In this document: positions 1 through 6,821 of the stretch, one piece after another | Layout: each line of letters opens with the position of its first letter | How positions within the stretch are numbered: position 1 is the stretch's first letter | NCBI GenBank assembly: GCA_027686065.1 | Contig: JAQCTH010000072.1 | Location: 1-18,232, forward strand | Reading direction: 5' to 3' | DNA length: 18,232 nt | Source of the DNA: Clostridiaceae bacterium AF10-41 | GTDB lineage: Bacteria; Bacillota; Clostridia; Clostridiales; Clostridiaceae | Notes under the pieces: generated by a model | Database searches by the model: none | What the model saw: only the letters and a program-made list of their open reading frames with translations | Told to the model about the DNA's origin: nothing | Made by a program: the position numbers and the translations under genes

Positions 1-31
1 TATATGATCATTTCCTTACATTCTAATCTTA

Positions 32-106
32 TCATTTATACTTTTGCCTTAAAACACAATTTTTTTCTAAATAAAATGTAATATCATTTACCTTAAAACT
101 TTCCAT
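32..106 (-). CDS. possible 24-residue ORF, unknown
   Basis: A short ATG-started frame of 24 codons (MESFKVNDITFYLEKNCVLR... ending QKYK) is preceded by a purine-rich GGGGGA about six bases upstream, which is a usable ribosome binding site. It lies just downstream of the terminator that closes the 187-residue gene. No family is recognised. It could be a small peptide gene, the start of a decayed gene, or chance in AT-rich DNA; only the ribosome binding site favours it. Confidence 0.2.
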   Translation of the reverse strand: MESFKVNDITFYLEKNCVLRQKYK

Positions 107-133
107 TATTGTCCCCCTACCTCTATTTCTTCA

Positions 134-190
134 TAAAAAAATTACTACAAGCCAATTGCTATAAAAGCAACTTTAAACTAGTAGTAATTT
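134..190 (-). terminator. rho-independent terminator after the 187-residue gene
   Basis: On the minus strand, AAATTACTAC pairs with GTAGTAATTT and is followed by a run of seven T. A smaller internal hairpin (TTGC/GCAA) sits in the loop. It begins a few bases after the stop codon of the unknown gene at 198-761. Confidence 0.7.
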
Positions 191-197
191 CAACTTT

Positions 198-761
198 TTA
201 TCTTAAACTATAAAACTTGTTATCAAACTTTGATAAAATTATTTCTATTATACATTCCATAATTATGCTTTTATCAATATAAATCTCTTCCCCACATTCC
301 TCCATTTTAATGGTATATATTCTTTTGAATTTATCATCATTATTCTTATTAAGCTTAATTATAAAGCTTGGCTTTTTCTTTCTATCTTTTTTCATTATAC
401 TTTTTCTTAAATTTACTTTACTTATTAACTCTTTAGTAATTTTATCGGGATTTACCTCTAGTCCTCTTTCCATTACTTTATTAATAAACTGGTTTCTACT
501 CATATTTTTTATAGCTCTATATTTTTCTATCTTACTATGAATTTCATTAGATATTGAATAATTTCTATCTACTCTTGTATGATTTTCATTGGATATATTT
601 AAGTCATAAAAATCATCATATTCATCTATCTCCATATCTTCTATTCTTTTTATACAATCATCTAAATATGTTTCAATAACTTTTGATAACTGTTTTCCAT
701 GTTGTTCTATCTCTCCTCGTATCTTTAGCATAGTGGTTTGTTTAGTATTTTTACTTTCCAT
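198..761 (-). CDS. unknown protein with ribbon-helix-helix-like segment
   Basis: The protein has 187 residues, is rich in Lys, Ile and Asn, and has no signal peptide or membrane segment. I do not recognise a family. Residues about 64-104 (RVDRNYSIS, then NEIHSKIEKYRAIKNMS and RNQFINKVMERGLE) fit the strand-helix-turn-helix pattern of Arc/CopG-type ribbon-helix-helix DNA-binding proteins. The N-terminal 60 residues look helical and end in an acidic stretch (EDMEIDEYDDFYD). The C-terminal part is basic, then mixed strand/helix. The start is well supported by AAAGGAG about six bases upstream of the ATG. The gene is transcribed alone, between an inverted repeat upstream and a T-rich terminator downstream. 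A DNA-binding role is inference from the short segment only; the target is unknown. Confidence 0.7.
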   Translation of the reverse strand: MESKNTKQTTMLKIRGEIEQHGKQLSKVIETYLDDCIKRIEDMEIDEYDDFYDLNISNENHTRVDRNYSISNEIHSKIEKYRAIKNMSRNQFINKVMERGLEVNPDKITKELISKVNLRKSIMKKDRKKKPSFIIKLNKNNDDKFKRIYTIKMEECGEEIYIDKSIIMECIIEIILSKFDNKFYSLR

Positions 762-794
762 AGCTCGTCTCCTTTGTTATTAAATTATTTTATT

Positions 795-823
795 TAAATA
801 AAAAATAAAAACTATCACAACAA
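795..823 (-). promoter_or_regulatory. candidate promoter of the 187-residue gene
   Basis: TTGTTG (-35) and TATTTA (-10) are separated by 17 bases on the minus strand, 34 bases upstream of the start codon and just beyond the inverted repeat at 822-854. The -10 match is modest, and AT-rich DNA yields such boxes readily. Confidence 0.3.
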
Positions 824-854
824 AAATTACTTTAGATTCCCTAAAGTAGTTTTT
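822..854 (-). terminator. inverted repeat, probable terminator
   Basis: CTACTTTAG pairs with CTAAAGTA(A) around a five-base loop and is followed on the minus strand by TTTTTG. The other strand also ends in a T run (GTAGTTTTTATA), so it could act in both directions. It would end any transcript reading out of rlmD and the hairpin-rich region, and it insulates the 187-residue gene. Confidence 0.5.
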
Positions 855-1135
855 ATAATAATAGTTTTCTAATAGTCTTATTTAATTTTTATTAATGCAA
901 AATTTTTTCTAAAAAGAATATCAAATTATATTCTAGCTTTTACTTAATACATAATACTATACACCTAATAAAATGTAAATATTTTATTTTTATCTAATTA
1001 TTTGTAAATAATAAAAAATCTATTTTTACACTCAATTAGATTATTAGTGAAAAAGATTTAATTATTAATATGTCTAGTATAAAAAAAGTCTTTCAAATTT
1101 ACCCCCTTCAACCCCTCATTCTTCCGTCCCTTTTT
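855..1135. other. AT-rich gap without a gene
   Basis: No reading frame with a plausible ribosome binding site is seen on either strand. The right end holds AAAAAAAGTCTTTCAAATTT at about 1080. A near copy at about 1212 and a related stretch at 1136 form a weak repeat pattern running into the neighbouring element. Confidence 0.4.
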
Positions 1136-1470
1136 AAAAAAGTCTCGCAGAAAAATCTCCTAAAAAACACAGTATCAAATACCTCTTTTAAAGCAAACCT
1201 TTTTTAATTTTAAAAATAGTCTTTCAAAATTTCACCTTAGATATTCATCTGAAAATCATCTTCTAATCAACTATCAAATTCTATTTAAAACCCACCAGCA
1301 GTAGCTGAGCTGCTACCTATTTTCGGTACCTGCGGTGCTTTTGGGGTTGGTTTAGATAGTTCATTGATTAACCAAGAACAGGAGCTCTTTTGGGAGCTCC
1401 TACCTATAACCTTACCTTTTGTTGGGTTCTCTTTTGGTTTCTTTTTGGGTAAAACCTGCGAGAGTTTTTT
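1136..1470. repeat. 335-bp hairpin-rich segment with 15-bp terminal inverted repeats
   Basis: AAAAAAGTCTCGCAG at 1136-1150 is matched at 14 of 15 positions by the complement of CTGCGAGAGTTTTTT at 1456-1470. Inside, the sequence is clearly less AT-rich than its surroundings and holds several hairpins. These are GTAGC/GCTAC (1301-1316), an 8-bp perfect stem AGGAGCTC/GAGCTCCT (1380-1401), and CACCAGCAG pairing with CTGCGGTG with one bulged base. The two main hairpins share GAGCT(G/C)CTACCTAT at 1307-1320 and 1394-1407. No transposase and no clear target-site duplication is visible. It could be a miniature transposon, a repeat-derived palindromic cluster or a structured 3' region of the rlmD transcript. 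Confidence 0.45.
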
Positions 1471-1511
1471 TGAAAAAGCAAGGGTTTATTTAAAATTGCG
1501 AGGGTTTATTT
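1458..1511. repeat. short tandem-like repeats at the rlmD 3' end
   Basis: GCAAGGGTTTATTT (1478-1491) and GCGAGGGTTTATTT (1498-1511) are direct near-copies 20 bases apart. A weaker third unit, GCGAGAGTTTTTTT, lies at 1458-1471. The last unit overlaps the rlmD stop codon, so the repeat supplies the end of that frame. Confidence 0.5.
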
Positions 1512-2885
1512 GGTTGTTACATCAGCTTTTTTTAGCAACACACAGCACTCCACGTGCGCCGTATGCGGAAACATATCTACAGGTTGAACTGATTCGGTCT
1601 TGTATCCTAGTTCTTCTAGTATTTTTAAGTCTCTTGCTAAAGTACTAGGATCACAGGAAACATATACTACTCTTTTTGGTTTTGCTTTTCCTATTGCTTC
1701 TAGTAATTTTATATCGCAACCCTTTCTTGGAGGATCTACTACTATAACATCTGGATTGATTCCCTTTTCTATTAAATCAGGTATTATTTCTTCAGATTTA
1801 CCCACAAAGAACTCTGCATTATCCACAGAATTTATGTTAGCATTTTCTTTTGCATTGTGGATAGCTTCTTTTATTATTTCTACACCATAAACTTTTTTTG
1901 CTTTTTGTGAAAGGAATAATGTTATTGTTCCTGTACCGCAATATGCATCAAAAACTGTTTCTTCACCTGTAAGGGCAGCATATTCTAATGCTTTAGAATA
2001 CAATACTTCTGTTTGATTTGGATTAACTTGAAAAAATGAAAGAGGTGATATTTTAAATTTAAAGTTTCCTATATAATCCGTTATTATATCTTCTCCCCAT
2101 AAAGTTATACACTTTTCACCTAGTATTACATTAGTATCTTTTTCATTTATGTTTTGAATAATACTTTTTATTCCATCAATATTATTTTTTATCATTTCTA
2201 TAAATTCACTTATATATGGAATATCTTTTTTAGTTGTTACTACTACAACCATAACCTCATTAGTTTTAAACCCTCTACGAATCATTATATGTCTTATTAA
2301 TCCTTTAGGATTAAACTTTCCATCTATTGTTGCAGGTATTATTTTGTACTTTTCTATCCAAGTTCTAGTTATTTCAGTAACCTTATCTGCTATCTTATCT
2401 TGAATTAAACAAGTATCTAAATCTATTATGTCATGACTTCTTGGTGCATAAAAGCCTATTGATAATTTTCCTTTTACCATTCCAACTGGTAGCTGAACTT
2501 TGTTCCTGTATCGTTCTGGAACATCCATTGCTAATGGATATGTTACAAGTTCTTTTGATAATCCACCAATTTTTGAAACACAATCCTTAACTCTTTCATA
2601 TTTATAATCTAACTGTTTTTTATAACTTATATGTTGAAGTGAACAGCCTCCACATCTTTTGTAATTTATGCATTTAGGTTCTACTCTATCTTCTGAAGCC
2701 TCTACTATCTCTAATAGCTTTCCATAGGCAAAGTTCTTCTTAACCTTAACTATTAATACTCTTACCTTTTCACCGTATATAGCACCTTCTACAAATATTG
2801 GATATCCATCTATTTTAGCAATACCTTCACCTTCATAGCCTACACCAACTATATCTAATATATATTCATTATTTTTTTCAACCAA
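1506..2885 (-). CDS. rlmD: 23S rRNA (uracil-5-)-methyltransferase, RlmD/RumA family
   Basis: SAM-dependent enzyme that makes 5-methyluridine in 23S rRNA. An N-terminal TRAM RNA-binding domain (about residues 5-60) is followed by an iron-sulfur cysteine cluster ([10 protein letters not shown] plus a later Cys in DTCLIQ), as in E. coli RumA. Next come the SAM motif [12 protein letters not shown], the VVDPPRKG motif and the catalytic [13 protein letters not shown] near the C-terminus. About 459 residues is usual for the family. A GTG at 2894 would lie inside the Shine-Dalgarno AGAGGTG. The TTG at 2885, six bases after it, is the better start (MVEKNNEY...). Firmicute members often carry the name RlmCD and may modify two sites, so the exact target uridine is not set by sequence alone. 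The gene appears monocistronic. Confidence 0.92.
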   Translation of the reverse strand: MVEKNNEYILDIVGVGYEGEGIAKIDGYPIFVEGAIYGEKVRVLIVKVKKNFAYGKLLEIVEASEDRVEPKCINYKRCGGCSLQHISYKKQLDYKYERVKDCVSKIGGLSKELVTYPLAMDVPERYRNKVQLPVGMVKGKLSIGFYAPRSHDIIDLDTCLIQDKIADKVTEITRTWIEKYKIIPATIDGKFNPKGLIRHIMIRRGFKTNEVMVVVVTTKKDIPYISEFIEMIKNNIDGIKSIIQNINEKDTNVILGEKCITLWGEDIITDYIGNFKFKISPLSFFQVNPNQTEVLYSKALEYAALTGEETVFDAYCGTGTITLFLSQKAKKVYGVEIIKEAIHNAKENANINSVDNAEFFVGKSEEIIPDLIEKGINPDVIVVDPPRKGCDIKLLEAIGKAKPKRVVYVSCDPSTLARDLKILEELGYKTESVQPVDMFPHTAHVECCVLLKKADVTTK

Positions 2886-2944
2886 AATGATCACCTCTTA
2901 AAATCTTATATAAAAATTTTAACTATCTTCTAAAGTTTCATCTT

Positions 2945-2973
2945 ATAATATCATGAACTCACTATAGCCACAA
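2945..2973 (-). promoter_or_regulatory. candidate rlmD promoter
   Basis: TTGTGG and TATTAT are spaced by exactly 17 bases on the minus strand, about 60 bases upstream of the TTG start. An imperfect inverted repeat (AAGGGGATAGGA against TCCTTCTCCTT, 2973-2998) lies immediately upstream. The boxes are only moderate matches to the sigma-A consensus. Confidence 0.35.
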
Positions 2974-3095
2974 GGGGATAGGATTTTCCTTCTCCTTAAG
3001 TTTATACACTTATTAAAACTCTATATACTTAAATCCATATTAAATTATTAACTCCAAATTATTAATTGGGATATATATCACACTTATTTTAGAGT

Positions 3096-3121
3096 AAAAA
3101 AAATGGCATCATATAGATGCC
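3096..3121 (-). terminator. rho-independent terminator upstream of rlmD
   Basis: On the minus strand GGCATC-TATAT-GATGCC is followed by A and eight T. It is a textbook terminator but is not directly downstream of any protein gene. The nearest upstream gene ends at 3501 and already has its own terminator. It therefore suggests a separate transcript starting between 3122 and 3394. Confidence 0.75.
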
Positions 3122-3304
3122 CAATTCAGAATTAGTTGCCATTTAATTCCATTTAATATTATTACAATATTCTTTTCATAATATACATTATAACTGAAAT
3201 ATTATCAATATAATTATTAACATTTTGTTAATTATCTAAATCTATCTATTTTTATTACTATTTTTATACATCTTATATACTATTTTAATATATTTTTAGT
3301 TATT

Positions 3305-3323
3305 AATGATAATGATTATCATT
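3305..3323. promoter_or_regulatory. Fur box
   Basis: AATGATAATGATTATCATT is a perfect 9-1-9 palindrome. Its core TGATAATGATTATCA (3307-3321) matches the 7-1-7 Fur consensus TGATAATNATTATCA at every defined position. It lies in a gene-free interval between two minus-strand terminators. Fur with Fe(II) would repress a promoter here, but no sigma-A promoter with good hexamers and spacing could be fixed on either strand, and no adjacent ORF has a ribosome binding site. The site is solid as a motif; its target is unknown. Confidence 0.7.
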
Positions 3324-3394
3324 TTATGTCTATAGTATATTTTATATTCTTCATATCTATTATAATAAAGTCTTTTATTAATATACTATAACTA

Positions 3395-3454
3395 AAAAGA
3401 CTATAAAAGTTTTGAATATATTTAATAAAATATATTCAAAATTTTATAGCCTTT
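3395..3454 (-). terminator. long-stem terminator of the sugar-acid operon
   Basis: Two arms of about 24 bases (3396-3419 and 3431-3454) are near-perfect complements with two mismatches and a short loop. On the minus strand the stem ends in CTTTTTAG. It starts 47 bases after the stop codon of the DapA-family gene. Confidence 0.65.
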
Positions 3455-3500
3455 AATAAATGCTTTGTTAAATTTTAATAATAAATATAGTTTAATAAAT

Positions 3501-4397
3501 TTATATAAGATTCAATTCTTTTATTATTGTCTTTATTTTTTCCTCTTGTAATTCATTAGCCATTAAAAATGGTGGAGTACAATAATCCTCCATTTTTATT
3601 CCTCTAAGGATCATAGCTCTTTTTATTATAGGAATAAATGGCTTTCCTATATCATATAAATTCATCATTTTATCTACTATACCTTGTATTTTTATAACTT
3701 CTTCTAAGTCTTTACTATTTATTGCTTTTACCCATTTAGAGAATACTTCAGGATAAAGATTAGAAAGTCCTCCAATACATCCTGCCCCTCCTGAAATTAT
3801 ATTATGTGCGAAGTTCTCATCATATCCAGAAAAGATCATAAACTCTGGAAACTCCTTAGATAAAGTAGTTACTAATTTTCTTGTATGTCCCATTTCTGTT
3901 ACTGTATCTTTATATCCTACTATATTCTTATGTTTTTTAACTAGATTTAATGTTATTTCTGGAGTCACATCATATCCATTTCTATCAGGAAAATTATATA
4001 ATAATATATCTCCATTTATTTCCTTAGCTAACTTATCATAGTATTCTTCAATACTTTCATTTGATAAAGAAAAATAATATGGTCCTATAATCATAACTGC
4101 ATCTGCCCCTGCATTAAGAGCATAATTTGATAATTCAATTGTATTATCTTCCCTCATACAACTTGTACCAACATAAACTTTAACTCTTTTATTCACATAT
4201 GATACAACTTCATCAATAATTTGTTTCTTTTGATTTGTTGTCATTGAAAAGAATTCTCCTGTACTTCCCATTATGACTAACCCATCAATTCCACCTTTTA
4301 TTAAATGATCCCATATATTTTTATTTGCTTCTATATCTATGTTACCATTAGAATCAAAAGCCGTTACAACTGGTGTTAAAAACATTGCTTTATTCAT
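3501..4397 (-). CDS. DapA/NAL-superfamily aldolase or dehydratase
   Basis: A 298-residue class I aldolase-type TIM barrel of the dihydrodipicolinate synthase/N-acetylneuraminate lyase superfamily, normal in length. Visible motifs are GSTGEF (about residue 44, pyruvate/carboxylate site), YNFPDRNG (catalytic Tyr, about residue 135) and VGYKDT (Schiff-base Lys, about 164). It ends the sugar-acid operon, 23 bases after the FAH gene, with its own AAAAGGAG site. Context argues against a lysine-biosynthesis DapA. In catabolic operons these enzymes cleave 2-keto-3-deoxy acids to pyruvate plus an aldehyde, or convert 5-keto-4-deoxyglucarate to 2-oxoglutarate semialdehyde. Which reaction applies cannot be told from sequence. 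Confidence 0.88.
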   Translation of the reverse strand: MNKAMFLTPVVTAFDSNGNIDIEANKNIWDHLIKGGIDGLVIMGSTGEFFSMTTNQKKQIIDEVVSYVNKRVKVYVGTSCMREDNTIELSNYALNAGADAVMIIGPYYFSLSNESIEEYYDKLAKEINGDILLYNFPDRNGYDVTPEITLNLVKKHKNIVGYKDTVTEMGHTRKLVTTLSKEFPEFMIFSGYDENFAHNIISGGAGCIGGLSNLYPEVFSKWVKAINSKDLEEVIKIQGIVDKMMNLYDIGKPFIPIIKRAMILRGIKMEDYCTPPFLMANELQEEKIKTIIKELNLI

Positions 4398-4420
4398 ATT
4401 TTCTCCTTTTCTGCCACAAA

Positions 4421-5317
4421 TTATTCTACTTTATTTATTAACCTACCAATTTCGGATATCTCACAGGATATAGTATCACCTTTCTTCATAAATTTAGGTG
4501 GATCAAAGCCCATCCCTACACCTGCTGGTGTTCCTGTTGCAATAATATCTCCTGGTTCTAAGGTCATACCCTTAGAAAGTTCTTCTATTATACTTGGAAT
4601 ATCCTTTATAAGCATTTTTGTATTAGATTTTTGTCTTATTTCTCCATTTAGTGAACTAGATATATCCATTTCTATTGGAAATTTAACACTATCTTTATAT
4701 AAGATACATGGTCCCATAGCCGAATATGTGTCTAAGCTTTTTCCTATATACCATTGACCGTGTAACTGTTGTAAATCTCTAGATGATATATCATTAAAAA
4801 TTGAATAACCAAAAATATACTCTTCTGCTTTATCCTTTGATATGTTCTTTCCTTCTTTACCTATGATTATAGCTAGTTCAACTTCATAATCAATTTTTTC
4901 ATCTAAGTCAAACCGTCCTTCTATAACTTCTCCACTTCCAATAATATTTTTAGCTCTCTTTGAGAAATATACTGTTTTTTCTACTTCAACAAAATTACTT
5001 TTATCAAAACCTCTTTTAGTTTCTTCTAAATGATCTCTGTAATTTACGCCTACACATATTACATCATGTATCGGATTTTCTATAGGTGCACATAATTTTA
5101 CTTTCTCTAACTCATAAATTTTATAATTATTATCAAAGCTTGTAACTACTTCTTTTAATTTCAATATTTCTTCATTACTTATATTCTTAATTAAATCTAC
5201 TATAGATTTAAAACTTCTTCCTTCTAAGATAGAATTTATCTCAATTATATAAGCTTCATTTTTAAAAAGTATCCCTATCTTTTTACTTCCTTCATATATG
5301 AAATTTATAAATTTCAT
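4421..5317 (-). CDS. fumarylacetoacetate hydrolase (FAH) family protein
   Basis: This 298-residue protein has a small N-terminal domain (about residues 1-70) followed by the FAH catalytic fold. Motifs include VICVGVNYRDHLEET (catalytic His-Glu region), DYEVELAIIIG (metal-binding glutamates), FNDISSRDLQ (metal Asp) and GKSLDTYSAMGP. The family needs Mg or Mn and acts on acylpyruvate-type compounds by hydrolysis, decarboxylation, isomerisation or hydration. The start overlaps the operon rhythm: the stop codon of the dehydratase large subunit lies in this gene's AAAGGAG site, 13 bases before the ATG, which implies coupled translation. The exact substrate is open. A 2,4-diketo-3-deoxy sugar acid would fit other FAH enzymes in sugar-acid operons, but the dehydrogenase that would make one is absent here. 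Confidence 0.85.
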   Translation of the reverse strand: MKFINFIYEGSKKIGILFKNEAYIIEINSILEGRSFKSIVDLIKNISNEEILKLKEVVTSFDNNYKIYELEKVKLCAPIENPIHDVICVGVNYRDHLEETKRGFDKSNFVEVEKTVYFSKRAKNIIGSGEVIEGRFDLDEKIDYEVELAIIIGKEGKNISKDKAEEYIFGYSIFNDISSRDLQQLHGQWYIGKSLDTYSAMGPCILYKDSVKFPIEMDISSSLNGEIRQKSNTKMLIKDIPSIIEELSKGMTLEPGDIIATGTPAGVGMGFDPPKFMKKGDTISCEISEIGRLINKVE

Positions 5318-5330
5318 TATTCATTCTCCT

Positions 5331-6491
5331 TTATACATAATTACAAAGTCTTGCAATTGCTGTTTCTGTATAACCAAGGGATTCTGCTTTAGTAATTTTA
5401 CCTGATGCAACTTCAGAAACTTCTTTTAATAATTCTTGTCCCATTTCTTCCAATGTTTTTTCTCCATATATAATAGGACTAGCATCTATATCAATGTTAT
5501 CTACCATATTGTTATATGTTTGCCTATTAGCCGTAATTTTTATAACTGGTACAATTGGATTTCCTGTTGGTGTTCCTCTACCGGTTGAGAATACTACTAT
5601 TTGAGCTCCTCCAGCTACCATACCTGCTACAGAAGATGGATCATTTCCTGGAGTATCCATTATAACAAGCCCTTTTTCTGATACTTGCTTTCCATAATCG
5701 TAAACTGCATTTACTGATGTATGCCCACCCTTATGAATGCAACCTAATGATTTTTCTTCAAGAGTAGTAAGCCCACCTGCCTTATTTCCTGGAGATGGAT
5801 TTCCTTCTCTAACCTCTTCTCCTACCAATTGTAAGGCCTTTTCATAACGATGTACTATATGATATATTTGTTCCTTAATTTCAGGTGTCTTAGCTCTTTC
5901 TGCTAAAATATGCTCTGCTCCTATAAATTCAGTAGTTTCTGAAAGGATAGATGTTCCGCCTTCTTCCACCATAAGATCACTTAGTTCCCCAATTAACGGA
6001 TTTGATGCTAATCCACTTGTTGGATCTGATCCACCACATTCTGTTCCTATAATCAATTCTGACATTGGAAACTCTTGTCTTTGTAACATAGATGCCTCTT
6101 GCACCATTTTTTTTGCTGCACGTACAGCTCTTTCAATAGTTGTAAGAGTTCCTCCATTTTCCTGAATTATAAACTGCTCAAGTGGCTTATTTGTTCTTTC
6201 TCTAATAGCATCAACTACTAAATCCATTTGGCAGTTCTCACAACCTAATGACACAACTACTATTCCATATACATTTGGATTAGCAGCCATCCCTGCCATA
6301 ACATCCATAGTTAATTGTTGATCTCCTGCAACTTGTGAGCATCCATTTTGATTATTAAAAGTTACAGCTCCTTCTACTTGAGATGCTATAATCCTTGTTG
6401 TATCTGATGCACATACGCTTGCTGGCAAAATAAACACATGATTCCTTATTCCAATTCTACCATCTGGTCTCTTATATCCTAAAAATTTCAT
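5331..6491 (-). CDS. UxaA-family sugar-acid dehydratase, large subunit
   Basis: A 386-residue protein of the altronate/galactarate dehydratase C-terminal family, which also contains the SuyB sulfolactate sulfo-lyase subunit. Typical features are the start GYKRPDGRIGIRNHVFILP, the conserved cysteines in NNQNGCSQV, SLGCENCQ and TECGGSDPTSGLASNP, and the C-terminal STGRGTPTGNPIVPVIKI. The family eliminates water (or sulfite) from an alpha-hydroxy acid in an iron-dependent manner, giving a 2-keto-3-deoxy acid. The SAF domain is a separate gene just upstream (18-base gap), so the enzyme is a two-subunit form. AGGAGG precedes the ATG. Substrate (altronate, galactarate, another aldonate or sulfolactate) is not decided by sequence. 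The permease and FAH/DapA neighbours favour a sugar acid. Confidence 0.88.
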   Translation of the reverse strand: MKFLGYKRPDGRIGIRNHVFILPASVCASDTTRIIASQVEGAVTFNNQNGCSQVAGDQQLTMDVMAGMAANPNVYGIVVVSLGCENCQMDLVVDAIRERTNKPLEQFIIQENGGTLTTIERAVRAAKKMVQEASMLQRQEFPMSELIIGTECGGSDPTSGLASNPLIGELSDLMVEEGGTSILSETTEFIGAEHILAERAKTPEIKEQIYHIVHRYEKALQLVGEEVREGNPSPGNKAGGLTTLEEKSLGCIHKGGHTSVNAVYDYGKQVSEKGLVIMDTPGNDPSSVAGMVAGGAQIVVFSTGRGTPTGNPIVPVIKITANRQTYNNMVDNIDIDASPIIYGEKTLEEMGQELLKEVSEVASGKITKAESLGYTETAIARLCNYV

Positions 6492-6509
6492 ATCTATTCC
6501 TCCTACACT

Positions 6510-6788
6510 CTATAACTCTTCTCTATGATTTTCTACATTATGAACATGAACATGTTCTCCAGACTCAATATCAGTTCCTGCTAATCCTATATGTTGTCCA
6601 TATTTAATAATAGGATCGCCTTTCTTGATATCTTTAGTAGCAAATTTATGATAAATTTTAATATTATCTTTTGCTATTAGAGTTTTTTCTTCATTATCAA
6701 ATTTATAATTAATTTCCTCTCCCTTTTCTATCTCTTTAATTACAACAGCCACGTTGTCCTTTACATCAATAATTAATGAATTTATCAT
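6510..6788 (-). CDS. UxaA-family dehydratase, small subunit (SAF domain)
   Basis: A 92-residue protein corresponding to the N-terminal SAF domain of altronate dehydratases and to the SuyA-type small subunit. The centre reads KFATKDIKKGDPIIKYGQHI and the end carries SGEHVHVHNVENHR, where the HVHVHN cluster is the family's likely metal or substrate contact. It needs the large subunit encoded next for activity. GGGAGG lies eight bases before the ATG. It follows the permease gene by 33 bases. Confidence 0.88.
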   Translation of the reverse strand: MINSLIIDVKDNVAVVIKEIEKGEEINYKFDNEEKTLIAKDNIKIYHKFATKDIKKGDPIIKYGQHIGLAGTDIESGEHVHVHNVENHREEL

Positions 6789-6821
6789 TTTAAATACCTC
6801 CCAAATACTTTATATCTTTTT

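Noticed and set aside
1080..1235. CRISPR-like array from the AAAAA-GTCTTTCAAA repeats
   Set aside because: Only two good copies and one weak copy, irregular spacing, imperfect repeats and no cas genes.
1364..1648. 94-residue plus-strand reading frame over the rlmD 3' end
   Set aside because: No ribosome binding site, and it overlaps rlmD and the repeats; most likely a by-product of the repeat sequence.
3327..3392. 21-residue hydrophobic ORF next to the Fur box (MSIVYFIFF...)
   Set aside because: No ribosome binding site and an all-AT composition effect; not supportable as a gene.
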